A stretch of 64,000 nt of DNA, taken from NCBI RefSeq assembly GCF_018691265.1, contig NW_024881296.1, forward strand, positions 3,867,278-3,931,277, read 5' to 3'. The position numbers were made by a program, and so were the translations under genes. Under the pieces are notes generated by a model. It was not told the origin of the DNA. It did no database searches and saw only the letters and a program-made list of their open reading frames with translations. This document shows, in pieces, positions 37,403 to 50,500 of the stretch (its first letter is position 1; each line of letters begins with the position of its first letter). This stretch comes from Tyto alba (lineage: Eukaryota; Chordata; Aves; Strigiformes; Tytonidae).

Positions 37403-38560
37403 TATTGTGATACACTTATTAAAACAGCTTCAAAATATCATTATTTGTGAATGTATTACTGATGCATTATAGGACATGCTTTAAAATAAATTATCAGAGA
37501 AGGTAGCTGTGTGATAATCATAATAAATACTAACAAAATATTCATAAATGGAACCTTAAATTCATATGTTACCAAATTAAGCAGTAGTGGCGTTGCCACC
37601 TTTTCAAAAACCCACATCAGGATTCAGGATGTCAAAGTGCTTTTTGCAGAGGTGGGAAAGTGGTTCAGGTTCATTTTGCTCCACATGGTCATGGTATAGT
37701 CTTTATTACAAGGGAATGCAAAATATGACGGAAATGGAACAACTGGAAATAATTTTCTCAAAGTCAGACAATAGCGATAGCTTTGGATGTTTAAATGAAT
37801 CATTCGTTCATTTCACATGGGAGTTTCTAGTTCAATTTTGTTTGGCCTGAATTTTGACTCTACTAGACAATGCATTAGGTGTAAATCTGACATTTTTAAC
37901 AACTGTAATTTTAATGGGTGTTAATAGCATCCTCATCAGCTAAAGAACATCTTTTTGGATCAAGAAATCTTCATAATTGATCTTTACTTTATTATCCAAA
38001 GGCATTTTCATTGTTATAGATACTGTTGGTGTGGCCCTCCATCACTTTGTTAAAATTAGACCCAGAGGCTTTGTGTTACTGAAGTCCAGTCCTGATCAGA
38101 GCAAAGAAGTGTCAACCATACACCTAAGTTATTCAAACACATTTTTCCTCACTTAAAGACAATGACTGATAATCATCACCTCCCTCTTATTCTCCATATA
38201 TATATATAAATACATTAAGTAATTACATTTTTATATGTAAACGTCATTCCTTTAAAAAGGCAAATAAACAAACATGTCAAGTTTTCACTCTACAAAAGTG
38301 TTCTAATGTATCAATCTGCTTTTGCTTCAGTGGTGGGTTGGACGCTCACGTTTAGGTTTCATTAGTCCTGTCTGTGAGAAGGCACTTGCGTGGAGGGATG
38401 GCTGAGGCACTCCTGGCAGTAGGGAGGTACCTGGTGAGTGGAGCACGAGGACAGAGGACAGGAGGTACACAAGAATAGAAACTGGGAGTACCAGGGTGTA
38501 CTGAGGTGTCTAGGTTGCATAGCATTTACAGTACTTTGCTGGTAATGCAGCAACCATTGC

Positions 38561-38568
38561 TCAAGCAT
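38561..38568 (-). CDS. THBS2: THBS2 terminal coding exon: last two codons and stop
   Basis: After acceptor CATTTCTTTCAG the exon reads ATGCTTGA. Joined to the G left by the previous exon it gives GAT GCT TGA, so the protein ends ...YECRDA. Human ends in RDI, and the RD is common to the family, which supports this tiny coding piece. The rest of the exon is 3' UTR. Confidence 0.9.
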
Positions 38569-41500
38569 CTGAAAGAAATGGGAAGAAAAAAAAGGTATTA
38601 ACTGTGGTTATTTTATCTGGTTAGGAATTCAATCATACAAGAGCAGAGATCCATTATGATACAGGATAGGGATGCAGCACAATGTTTCCTGTTCTGCATT
38701 TTCCAACAAATGTGAGGACATTTATATAAAAATAGATATTTATCTGCCTATTTAGAGACACACACATATGCATATGTGCACCTATGTATCTAAATGTATA
38801 TATAAAAAAAATCATATGTAAGATAAACCTGAGAAAACATTTTATGTATTTAAAAACATTTTGGACAAGGCACTACAGACAGACATACTCGTTAAAAATA
38901 TCTGCTCTCTCCTTCATGCCTCTTGAAAGAGGAGTGATCCGGAAGTAGCTCTTTGCCCGCAGGACACACTGAAATAGCCTTCAAAGGAAAGTGATTATAC
39001 AGAGAGAATTCTAAGCGTGTATCTCGCTCAGAGATTTCTATCTCATTTTTTCCAGGTGGGTAGTATTAAACATCTGGGTTTTGTTATTCAAATTGAGATT
39101 GTTATTGGGGCAAAGGGCATTCATGGTATTTCAACAAATCAAGGTTTACTCTATGCTGTGATATTACAGATTACTTTCAGTAATTAGAGGATACTTGTAA
39201 TTTCCATATTTTGTGCTTGTTCCACAAGTTATCAAAGGCTTCAGCATTTTCCAGACATCATCTGTAACTAACCTCTGCATTCATATTTGAGGTCAGAGAA
39301 ATAGACCATCTCTTGAGAGAAGACAAAAAGACCTAATCGTCCACCAGCAAAGGTTGTATCATAAATCGGTCCAGAATCCACCATGACTTGTTTCCCTTCA
39401 TACACTAAAACTCTGTAAAGAACAACATAATTTAAATTAGTCAAGGAGGATGATGCAGTGTCCAGTGCTAAGGGCTGCTAACAGTACTGAAGAACTGAAA
39501 CAGAATTAATTTAACAAGGCATCAGAAAATCCAACTTCATTGTAAGGATCACTTCTCATCTCTATCTCACATCTACCTAGCTGGCAGCCATAACACATTA
39601 ATCAGAAGCAGTGGAGCAGTTCCATAAGTAATTTTATGGACACCATCTGCAAAAGATTTCCCAATTCTTTATTTAGAACAGTCATGTCTCCTGGAATGAA
39701 CCATGTCATATACACTGATAAGCCCCTGTCCCTGTGAACGCAGAGGTTAGCACAAGACCTCACCACACCACTTAGCAAAATCATTTTTACAGCTATGTGA
39801 ACAGATGATATATCTGACTTTAGGTGCAAGGGCCAACATCAGAAAACGGAAGAACCATCCCCTTAAAGTCAAACAAAACATTAATTGGAGACATGCTGAA
39901 TCTCAGTTTCAGACTTTTTAAGAGCTTAATGAAAGCTGGAAGGATTTGGACACAAACAGATAGACTACTAATAAATTAGAAAAGAAGGAGAACTTGGAGG
40001 ATTTTTGGTTTGGGTGTTTTTTTGGTAGTGTTTCAAGCATTCACCCTGGAGCCAAAGGACCTCTAAAGATGTCTCTTCATTTTCCTTCTCTGTCAGATAG
40101 ACTGCAGTTTCTTGAAACTGGGTTCTCTACTTCTCATGGGAGACTTTGAGATAATCAAGGTTCTTAGGCTCCTAGTATCTTAAAATACCTTTTAGGCCAA
40201 ATGAGAGATGTGTCTATAGTCTGCTAACTAGAGTGGTCTCTGGAAGAAGTGATTACGGTCCTGCTTCAGTTGACAATATATTAGTTATGCAAAGCAGGAT
40301 GGCTTCACATAAGGATGAACACAGTTGAGCAACTTCCTGTAACTCAAAGGTTAGGGACAGATTTCTCCTCTACCTTGAAGTGTGCTGTTTTCTGAAAGCT
40401 GCCCAAAGGCATGTATGAAACTGCTCCTTGAAAACAGTATTTAATGGATGGTAAAAAGAACAGCAAAAAGAACGACACATTTTTATGTTCGTGTAACCCC
40501 ATTCAACATAATTCTCAAAATTTCAAGAGCAAAATCATATGGGAATAGTTCAATAAATTACATATCCTGACCAAAAAAAAAAAAACAACACACCTCTAAT
40601 CATGTTAATACAAGATTGCTATCTCTGTACAAATAAAATGGTTTAATGGCTATATTAGTGAAATAATCAAAAGTATTTATTTTCTAAAAAATGCCCCAAA
40701 GAATAAAGGAATTTAATGCTTGGACCATAGGATTTGTTATGGTAGATTAATCTAAAGGGATACCAGTTGAAACACACTTTGTCTGATACTAAGTAGATTC
40801 TGCAAAGGAAGATACAGGTTAACAGCAACATGTATGAAAAAGTCAGGTTTCCTTTTGACCTGTATCAGTCAATGCTTTGCACTGCAATTCTTTGATGTAT
40901 AGAGGAACTCTTCTTTTCCAGAAACAGATAACTTAAGAATTTAGTCTATCTAAATTCCTCTACCTTTGTCTTTCACAGCCAAATGAAACTCCCCTGCTCA
41001 TAAGCACAAACAAGACCTTAAGAGGTAAGGTCAGACTCTGCCCCATGAAAAACATCCTTTACAGTTAGTTAGTAGAAGATAAAATTAACATGGACAGTAA
41101 ATGCTCACTGTTTGGAACATCAGATAAACAGCTGGACTCTAAGGAAAGTCATATGCCATAGCTCCTTGTTGTATGTATTACAGATGTGCTCATGGCTACT
41201 TCTGCAGCAACTTGTATAAGCCACTATGAGAGACAGGATGCTGAAGTAGACAGGCCATTGGTCTATTTCCCTGTGGCAATTCTGATGTTTCTAGTTAATT
41301 TCATTCATTAAAATTCCAGAGGCTCGGGAGGAATCTTGTGTTCTAATCTTGCTTTGAGTTTTGCTCAGGAATTTTTGGTCCCTTTACAGAAGAGCTATGG
41401 AGGAAGAATTTTTTTTTTCTTTAATTTAAGAATATTTAGCTGATGTAAATATTGAACCATCCAGACTAAATTAAATACATCTGAAAAGGAAAAAGGAAAA

Positions 41501-44500
41501 TAACTTATTCTAAAGATACAATGTCCCCAAAATACTGGAACAAACTGTCACGCAAGTATCATCAGAACTAACAAAGAAACTGATAACATAGCTCCTTTAT
41601 CAACACAGACAAAAGTTTTGCTACTAGAAAATACAGAGGTGCAGAAACTTTTCTTACTTTATTAATCCCGTTTTAGGCCTGTGAATCAAATGCCACCTGT
41701 AAGCAGTATAATCTTTCCAGCCAATGTTCTTGGGATCATGCCACAAAGTACGCACCTACAGTAGGAATACAAATGCCTTATTAGAAACAGACTGTGCTCC
41801 AGTAACTACATCCACTATGTAACTGTACATGCGGCCAAAGCTTATTTGCTGCTGAGCATGAGACTGAGAATACTGTTTAACACTTGATGGTATGATCAGC
41901 AGACCCCTTTTATAGAGTGAGAGTAATGAAAATTTGTCTTAAATTATTGATCAGTTACTCATCTGTGGTTTCATAGTTGGTGTCACTGAAAACCATTACA
42001 GCATTGAACCAAACTTCCCTTAAGAAGCCCTGCCCCTGTTTGCACACACATACCCACACTACCAGAGTCAGTGATGCTTCTCCTATCTGTCTGAGTGCCT
42101 CCACAAAAGGAGGGGGACTGCAGATTGCACAGATGTTACTGCCTGTGGCCTGCCCTTTGAAATATCTCACACCCAGTCAAGGTCCTTTTCCTGCAAGCTC
42201 TGAAGTGTGAAATTCCTATCCGCATGTGAAGCCTCACTAACTTAATTTCCAAAAGGCACAAGTTTCTTCCATGGCTGAGCCCTGTTTGGAACAGCAGCAG
42301 TTTTTCTCTCTTTGTTTTCATTTCTTTTGTCTTTGGCTATCACTGGTTACTGAACTCTAAACCACGTATAATTCAAACAAGCTGGAATACTAAAGAAGCA
42401 AGTGCGAATACAGAGGTCACAAAGGATTTGTGGATAACTGAGACTTCTCACTTTTTTCTTCGGACCACACCACATCTTCCTTTTTATACATGCAATTTTT
42501 TCCATTCATAATCTTTTATATGTGTAATGTTTTCTTTGAAACGCAATGCAAATGTTATTATTGACACCAGTGATACAGGGATTGAAGAAAAGCTGATAAA
42601 CGTCTGCAAAAATTGAGGTGTGAAAGGAAACTCTTTTTGAGACACCTCCCTTCTTTTTAAAATATTAGTCATGCATTGTTGGCCTGAAGTTTTAAATCTC
42701 TCACCTGTCCAGGGGTGTTTCCTGTGTGCCAGAGAGCATTTCTCAAGTGTTCACCAGTACCAGTTGTTGAATTCACTACTTTGAGTGACACACCAGAATA
42801 GCCATAAGCCCTGGTGGGTTTGTCCTCCCAGTAGGTCTGAGTGACCTGCTTCCACATCAGAACATAAAACCGACTGCTGGACTGGTAGCCAAACACAAAG
42901 CCGGCATAGTCATCATCGCGGTCTGTGTTAACATAGAATGTCCCACTGAAGTCAACAGAGCTGAACTCATCATAGCCTGGGAGAGGACAAAAGAGACAAA
43001 CCATTGAGTTACAATGCTGAGTCCAGTCGCCCACACCCAAGAGTTCCAGCTCTATTCTGAGTTTTGCCAGGAGTCATAAACTATCTTCTTCAGTTCCTTT
43101 ACTTGTAGGAGAGGAGGTAATTACACTTGCCCACCTATTGCATGGAAGCTTCTGGAGAGAAATAAGTTGTTTACAAGGGGCATTGAAGACAGCAGGCACT
43201 ATACTTGTATCAAGTTCTTTAACAGTTACAGTCAGTGATGAGATGAATGGTCAAAAGCAAAGGACATTGAGCTGGTTTTGATCTGGGCATATACACTGTC
43301 CCTGTGTATCAGTCCAAACCTCGCAGCACCAAAAAGGTGTGCTTATCTACTTTTTTTTTGGTTTCTCTTCATCACCAGATCACTGGTTACTTTTCCAAAG
43401 ATGATGGCTGACATCTGCTACTCACCTACAGCTATTCCAGGATCAGAGTTGGCAGTCTGCACCAGTTCCTTGCCTTGGTGGCGAATAACCCAGTTGGGAT
43501 CAATCTGAGCTGTTCCCTTGGGATCCAGAGGGACCATCTGGAACTTTCTGAAATCAGTTTCACTGATGGCATTGTTTTCAGGGCATACATCATAAATATC
43601 TGGGACATTGTCATTGTCAAAGTCATCTTTGCAAATATCCCCTCTGCCATCACCTATAAGCAATGTGAATAAGCAAATGCAATTTTTAGCAATTTATCCA
43701 GCCTTCCTAACAGCTTTCACACTGATGGAAGAAATTTATGATACATGAGTATGTTATTCTCTTATTTCTCAAAGAAAGCTGCAGATGACTCCAAAGAAAG
43801 CTTCATTCTCTCAAAGTCCATTTGAAATGTTGCTGGTAATGACTGGAAGTAGTCACTAATTTAGATCAGGGCCAAATGGTTGTTAATAAAACTGTCCTGT
43901 CAGTGGTTTATGACAGTGATCAATCTGGCTCCAGTCTATACGTTGCTTTGGAATCAGGGTGGGAAAAGTTGGAAGTCTGCTGTGTTGATGTAATTCACTA
44001 ATGTTTGCATTACATTTTCCATTTGATATGTCCCAGATGTGGATACAGTATCACATTTTAATGTGCCGTGTAAATGAACTCAAACAATAGCATTGAACAA
44101 TTAATATTCCTGCATATTACTAAATCCTTATATACTATGGAAGGTATTAAACTTTTTTTCAGACTCTTTCATCTCTGTCAAGATTACTTCAGCAACAATC
44201 TAAGGTGCTTCAGATTGCAGAAGTGTCTCACCTCTATGTCAACAGAAAGAGGGACAGTATTGCAGTAAAATATGTATAGGTGCTTAGTCACTCACTTGTG
44301 GGTAGAAAAATTTGTCTTAAAAACTGTAGCACTTGAGGAAATTGTAAAAAAGAAAGCAGCACTGTAACCAACAGGACTAGCCTTGGAGGAATCGAAATAA
44401 AGTTTTGTCATATGAATTGCATGAAGTTTTTTAGAAAACCTAAAAATACATTCATACAGCTCAGCTACAGTTGCGCTTCTGCTCAACACTTTTACCAAGC

Positions 44501-47500
44501 TCCCTATTTTTTAAAAATTAAAAAATTATTTCCTTTCTTAATTTACCCATAATATTGGTGAAAACCAGATGTTACTTGCCTTGTTGAATAGTAGGTGGTG
44601 AAAGGAGGCATCTAAAGAAAAAATCTCATTGCCAATGCCGCTGTTATTCAGTGGCATACAATAGTACAAACACTTGAAAATAAAGTAGAAAAAGTTGGCT
44701 AGACAAGTATAGAAACAAATTTGCAAACGGCTCTGACTTCTACAACAGAAACCACTGGATATTACACTGGGTACTAATGTAAAACCAGAACTGCCAGCTA
44801 ATTTGTTCCTATCCTCACGTAACTGATCATCTGTTTTTTTTAAAGTGTTTGTGACTGCTCTAAGAACATGGGATTTAACACAAAGGGAAATAGCAGTGAT
44901 CCAGCTCATTCAATATCAACCTGCTTCACAGACAAATGGAAAGCTACATTACTATGCCTAACCAGCACAGCATTATCCAAGTATGAAGCTTTTAGAGAGA
45001 AAGCAGAATGAGTTTTAGGCAACAGCCAAAAAAAAAAAAATGTTAAGAGAAAGTTGAAGTATCTAATATCTCAAAGACTTTCTGAAATTCGGATACGTGG
45101 TAAAACGGTCCCATTTTCCACCCTGGCAATCAGCCATGGGGAAATCCAAATCCTGACCAGCTGTGTACTCCTGCACCTGTTTGTCTTAGTACTTACTGGA
45201 GAAAAGGGAATTAATTTCCAATTTTATTCCCTTTGCCAATATCAAAGGGGTAATTCTTGAGTCACAGGAGAATTTAATTATTCACTGAAAGTCCTGCTGA
45301 CATTCATTTGGTACTGAGCTGCTGCTGACAACATTGATTCCCTGTCAAGGAAAGTTTGAAAGTGTTTGTTTACCCAGCCACGTCCAAAAGCTCTCTCCAG
45401 GGCCTCATCCTTATATGCTATAGCTTACATCTTCAAGAGCGTGGGAACATCTTTTGGCTTTATTTATCACTTTTCCAAGATTTCTGTTGGACCCGCTGCT
45501 AATGACATCGATGAACTGGCTAAACTGTTTAAATTTACGCTTTTTTGAATCCTTACTCCATACATAAATGTAGTCTCCCTTGAAAGACCTAGGTGACAGA
45601 CAACTACAGGAAACTATCCCAGTTTGATGGCATCCTTATTCTGGAATATTTCTCAAATTAAGGGGCTATTCCAGAGATTAGCAAATACAAAAATATTCTG
45701 CATACATACGTGGACTGAAGGGTTAAGTATTTAAGAACTACCAACCAGAAACTTCCTACTGCCAGCAATTGCCCTACCAAGAAATTAGTCACGGCTCAAG
45801 ATTTTGTCTTTCTAAACATTCATAAAACCATACTGTGTAGGTACTAAATTCTGCTTTCAATTTTACCAGTGTAACCATGGAATGATTCCAGCAAGCTGTA
45901 TAACTCAGAACAGAAATTTCTCACCTGTATTTATTGCAAGGGCCATTACTTGTAGATATATTATGGTGTTTTTCAAAGGATCATAAATGTTTTCTAAATT
46001 ACATTTATGATGTAAAACTATCACTATTTCATTACTGAAAAACTGCCAAGCATAGAGGACTGTTTGAGAGTGACCAGCAACATTTTACCACAGAACTGGA
46101 GAAAAGAACAATTATGTACCCTTTTCTTAAACTGTGACATCTACATCATCAAGACATATTTAAAGCCATCTATAAAGCAAATTTGAGAAAACCTGATCAG
46201 AAACCTTTTTTACAAAAATAGTTACAAATTAACAAGAATTTTAGACTTTAAAAACCTGGAAAAACAGTCTGGTTTTCAAAATAAAACAGAGCAGTAAAGC
46301 ATATTTTTTTTCCATTTTCATTTTCAGAAGATAGCATGTTCTGAAACCAAAGCAGATAATTTTTCATTTTTTAAGATATTTGAACTTCAAGCTATTTTAA
46401 ATGTTTCCCAGATTTTTAATATTTGAACACAAATTTAAAATCAGATGCATAAAAAAAAAAAATCTGATTTTTTTCTTTTCAAGTTTGCTGAAGATGTTCT
46501 TCTATGAAGAAGTATATGTATGTTTGAGCCTTTGTCAAAGCGGTTTCCTAATGCTCTAACCCTGGACCAAACTGGGCAGTTCAGTTCCATTGAAGTCCAT
46601 GGTGTCTCAAATGTCAAAAGCAGCTCAGTTTGAAGTCTTTCTCTTCATCAGATATTAATACTCCAAGATCAAAATTGGAACTAAGAACTCAAAGAAATTC
46701 ATATGACATCGTTCTTACCATCAGAGTCCTCCTGCTCAGGGTTGTATCTGAGGCGACAATTGTCCCTGTCATCTGGGACACCATCATTGTCATCATCAGG
46801 ATCACAGGCATCTCCTTTACCATCTTTATCATGATCAGCCTGGTTAGCATTGGGGATGTAAGGGCAGTTATCCTGGTTGTTCTGGTGGCCATCTTCATCT
46901 ATGTCCTCATTGTTGTCACACTGGTCACCAACAAGGTCATTATCTGCATCAGTCTACCCCCAAAAAAATTTAAAGAGTAAATTTATTATTGTTAATAAAC
47001 ACAAAAGTATGGATAGCCTGGTACGTCATTTCTCAACACTTCTCTTCAAGGACTTCTCTGGAGGCAAGTGATATCATGATGACATCCCATGCTTAAAGCA
47101 GAAACATAACTTCAAACTAGAATAGCTACTTATTCTGTTATCAGTGCATAAGACCTGATCCCCAAGACATTCCCAGGGCAGGTCTTTGGTCACGATCTTC
47201 ACTGCTCTCATTCTAGAGATCACAGGGGAGCATCAGTCTGGGCAGCACATTTTCTAATTGCTTCTATATACCTGATGCTACTTATCTGCACATGGACCAA
47301 CAAACTCAGGCACACCAAATGCAGCTCTGAGGCTGTATTCACTTGCCATGGGGCAAGAAAACAGTTCAAAAGTTGTAAAATTGATGAAAGGCATCAGTCT
47401 ACTTCCCATTCATCTGATACAAAGAGATCTGACAACCTGCAGCTCTACAGTAAACAGGGACTGACAGCAATTCCTGTGCTCTTTCCTTTGCCCTTGTTCT

Positions 47501-50500
47501 GATGTTACCGTTAAGGAAATTGTCTCTAACATTTACCTGATCTGGATTATGCATCAGTGGACAATTATCACACTGATCACCAACTCCATCACCATCGGTG
47601 TCGCTCTGGTCTGTGTTATAGACGTAAGGACAATTATCTCGTTCATTAAAAATGTCTATGAGGGGAAAAAAGAACAAAAGATTGAAAAAATCAGAATGAT
47701 ATATCATGCAGAACAGACAGCCATAGACTGTAGGAGCCATCAGTAAAGGAAGTAAAGCTCTTAAGGGGTTCATATGTTTTCCAATGCTACAACAGGAAAT
47801 AATGAAAAGACTAATATTAGAAAGAAAAAATAGGGCATCAATTCCACTTTTTTTGCTATAATAACATCTTCTATATATATTTTCCTAAGGAATTATGCTA
47901 GAGTAAGGGCTAATTATGTCTTAAGAATTCAACCCTTTTTCATAGAATAACAGATAAAGAGGTGGGGTATTTATGTTTTTAAATAAATTCATTTGGATTT
48001 TCTTCCCACACTCTAAGAAATGGCATAGAATGTAAAGCTCTATCATGGTTGAATCTCTGAAGAGTTTTGTATAGGAACAACTGCATTAATGTTCGGCTGC
48101 CTCAGCACTAAACTTAATTTTACCAGAACACGTGCATCATTTATTATACAGCATACTAAATTTTCAAAATAAATTGTTCCTCCTCAGGAAACTTTATTGT
48201 ACAACCAACAAACTCCTTCACAATTATAGTATGTTGAAAAAAAAAAAAAAAAAAAATCAAGACATGTTGGCATATCTGTATGGAAAGGATACAAAGACCC
48301 TTTCCTACATTATATGGTCCCTGGATATTTGCATATCTTTCAGCCAACAACATATGGTTACATTTTTCTTCAAATATAGAACTACCATGAGTACTGCTAA
48401 GAATCTGATGATCAGAAGGGTAAGAGGACTTCACAATACTCAAGTCAGATAAGCATCCAAAAGTTTAAAATGTTACTGAAGTAAATCTAAAACTAGATTT
48501 CTTCAGCTTCCAGTACTTCTGGTTCCTCATAAATTTGAAATGCTGTTGGGACATGATTTGTGAAAGACATTTAAGTGTTTTCCCCCCTCCTTAATTCTGA
48601 TCAAATCTGGGTCACATAGGCATGTACTGGTAGATGAAAAACACTTTTAATAATATTTTAAGACACACAAAAATGTATATTTGAATTACTGTGGGATTTG
48701 CATTAAATTCATAGAAAAGCAGACCAATTTCCTACAGATACTGTCTTAACCACATGGATGTTCTGATGGTTTTTTCCCTCCCTAAAAAAGTGAACAGTAG
48801 TGTTGTATTAAACCCTGATTACTTTGAAACACAGATGAAGATTTTTATTTTTTTTAAAAGATTACCCTGATAAAAGACTTGCTGTGATTTATTCCTCAAT
48901 AATATCCACTGTAGTCAATTAGGGACTTTATGGACAACTATACTACACAAGGACAGATGAACCTCAGTCTTCTCTTTCTCCTCCTGTGTTTTTGAGCTAC
49001 TAGACCCAAATTTATCCCACGTGTAAAAGCAGGTAGCCCATCTTACAGGACATAAAGCAAGATGTACTTGTGGAACAGCACTTAATTCTCAAAACTGAAA
49101 GCATACCATCTCCATCAATATCCACAGCACATGAGTCACCCTCTCCGTTATTATCTGTATCAATCTGAGCAGGGTTGTGCACATAGGGGCAATTATCACA
49201 GCGGTCACCAACTTCATCCTTGTCATAATCAAACTGCCGAGGGTTGAACAGAAGAGGGCAATTGTCCTAGTAAGAAGAATCAGAATATTTCAGAATATAA
49301 ATGACAACTCAACATACTATGAAGTGGTAACTCTCCCTGTTCATTTTGGGAGAGAGGCCGAAAATCAAAATACTATTCCATTATTTTTTCAGTGGACAAG
49401 CTGTACCTACACTGAAGATTTTGGTGGTAACGGGATGACATCTGAACAGGCTGGCCTACTATCTGTTTTTGTGGTTTTGTACAAGGCATGCAAAATGTGT
49501 TCCATATCTCAGTAGGAGAGCAACAAGCATTTTAAATTGGATCTGTACTCAGATATTCTAACAGAAGTGTATCACTGGTACATGCAGTTTTCTTAAAAAG
49601 TCAGAACATGTTGCAAAATCAGGCCAACTTCAGTTGCATATTATATTTTTTGGAAAAAACTAGAATTGTTACTCTGACTTTTTTGGAACAAACTATGATC
49701 AAAATTATCTCTTTTAAACCATGTATTTTGATTTTATAATTTAAACAAGAATTGGCTTTTTTTGTGGGTTGTGTATGATAATAAAATGTGAAAAGTTTCA
49801 AAAAGCAAAATTTAAATAAAATAAAATAATTGACCCAAAATATTTTTTTCCCCCGAGACTGTTCTTTTTAGTGGAATTCTGAAAATTTCATTTCAGTTTA
49901 GTCCCTAATTTGAAAGTCTGCCAGAACAAAAATTCTAATGTTTCACACATCACCAAATGACACATGGTCTTTTGTACAGGCACAAGGAAATAGTCAGTGT
50001 GGAAAGCAAAGAAGGATGAAACCAAACTAAAGCAGTGGGAGTGAGAGTGACATCACCGTCATGGAATCTAAAGGGAGGTCATATGGAAAATATCTTTAAA
50101 CTACTTTTCCTCCGCAAAAGCAAAAGCCATTTACTAGGAAATAATTTTTTTAGCACAGCATTTTAAATTCCTCTGAAATACATTTTATATACTCAATGAC
50201 AAGGTATAGAGGCAAGTCAAAATTGTATACTGTTCATAAAACAACTTTTGGCTCCAATTTTTCAAATACATGTACTAAATCATATTATTTTATCAAATGA
50301 TTCTTTGGTTTTTGAAGTATTCCAAACAGGGGCTCCATAAACACAGTTCTAACCCAGCATCAGCCATCTAAAGCTCTAGAGCATCCAGGCTCCCTCTGAA
50401 GAAAAACAGTAAATTCTGTTTAAAGAGGAACAGTAAATTCCTAAAAAAAAATCCACTCATCCTAAAAATGTTCAGAAAAAGCAGGGTGAAGCCCACCCTA

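Larger units (their letters stand above)
36376..38560 (-). other. THBS2: THBS2 3' untranslated region (extent inferred)
   Basis: About 2.2 kb of AT-rich sequence after the stop, close to the roughly 2 kb 3' UTR of human THBS2. It holds three UGUANAUA sites, one AU-rich nonamer, TA repeats (36420-36443 and 38197-38209) and A/C-rich runs at 36840-36892. The distal end is set from the AATAAA at 36393-36398. Shorter forms could use AATAAA at 37702-37707 or 37988-37993. The exact cleavage site cannot be read from sequence. Confidence 0.65.

Noticed and set aside
44538..44909. 123-codon minus frame in a THBS2 intron
   Set aside because: No splice sites fit the phase of the neighbouring exons and the wording matches no thrombospondin domain.
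46630..46980. 116-codon plus-strand frame, very rich in Ile and Val
   Set aside because: It is the reverse complement of Asp/Asn-rich type 3 repeat codons of THBS2 (GAT/GAC read as ATC/GTC), so it is a shadow and not a membrane protein.
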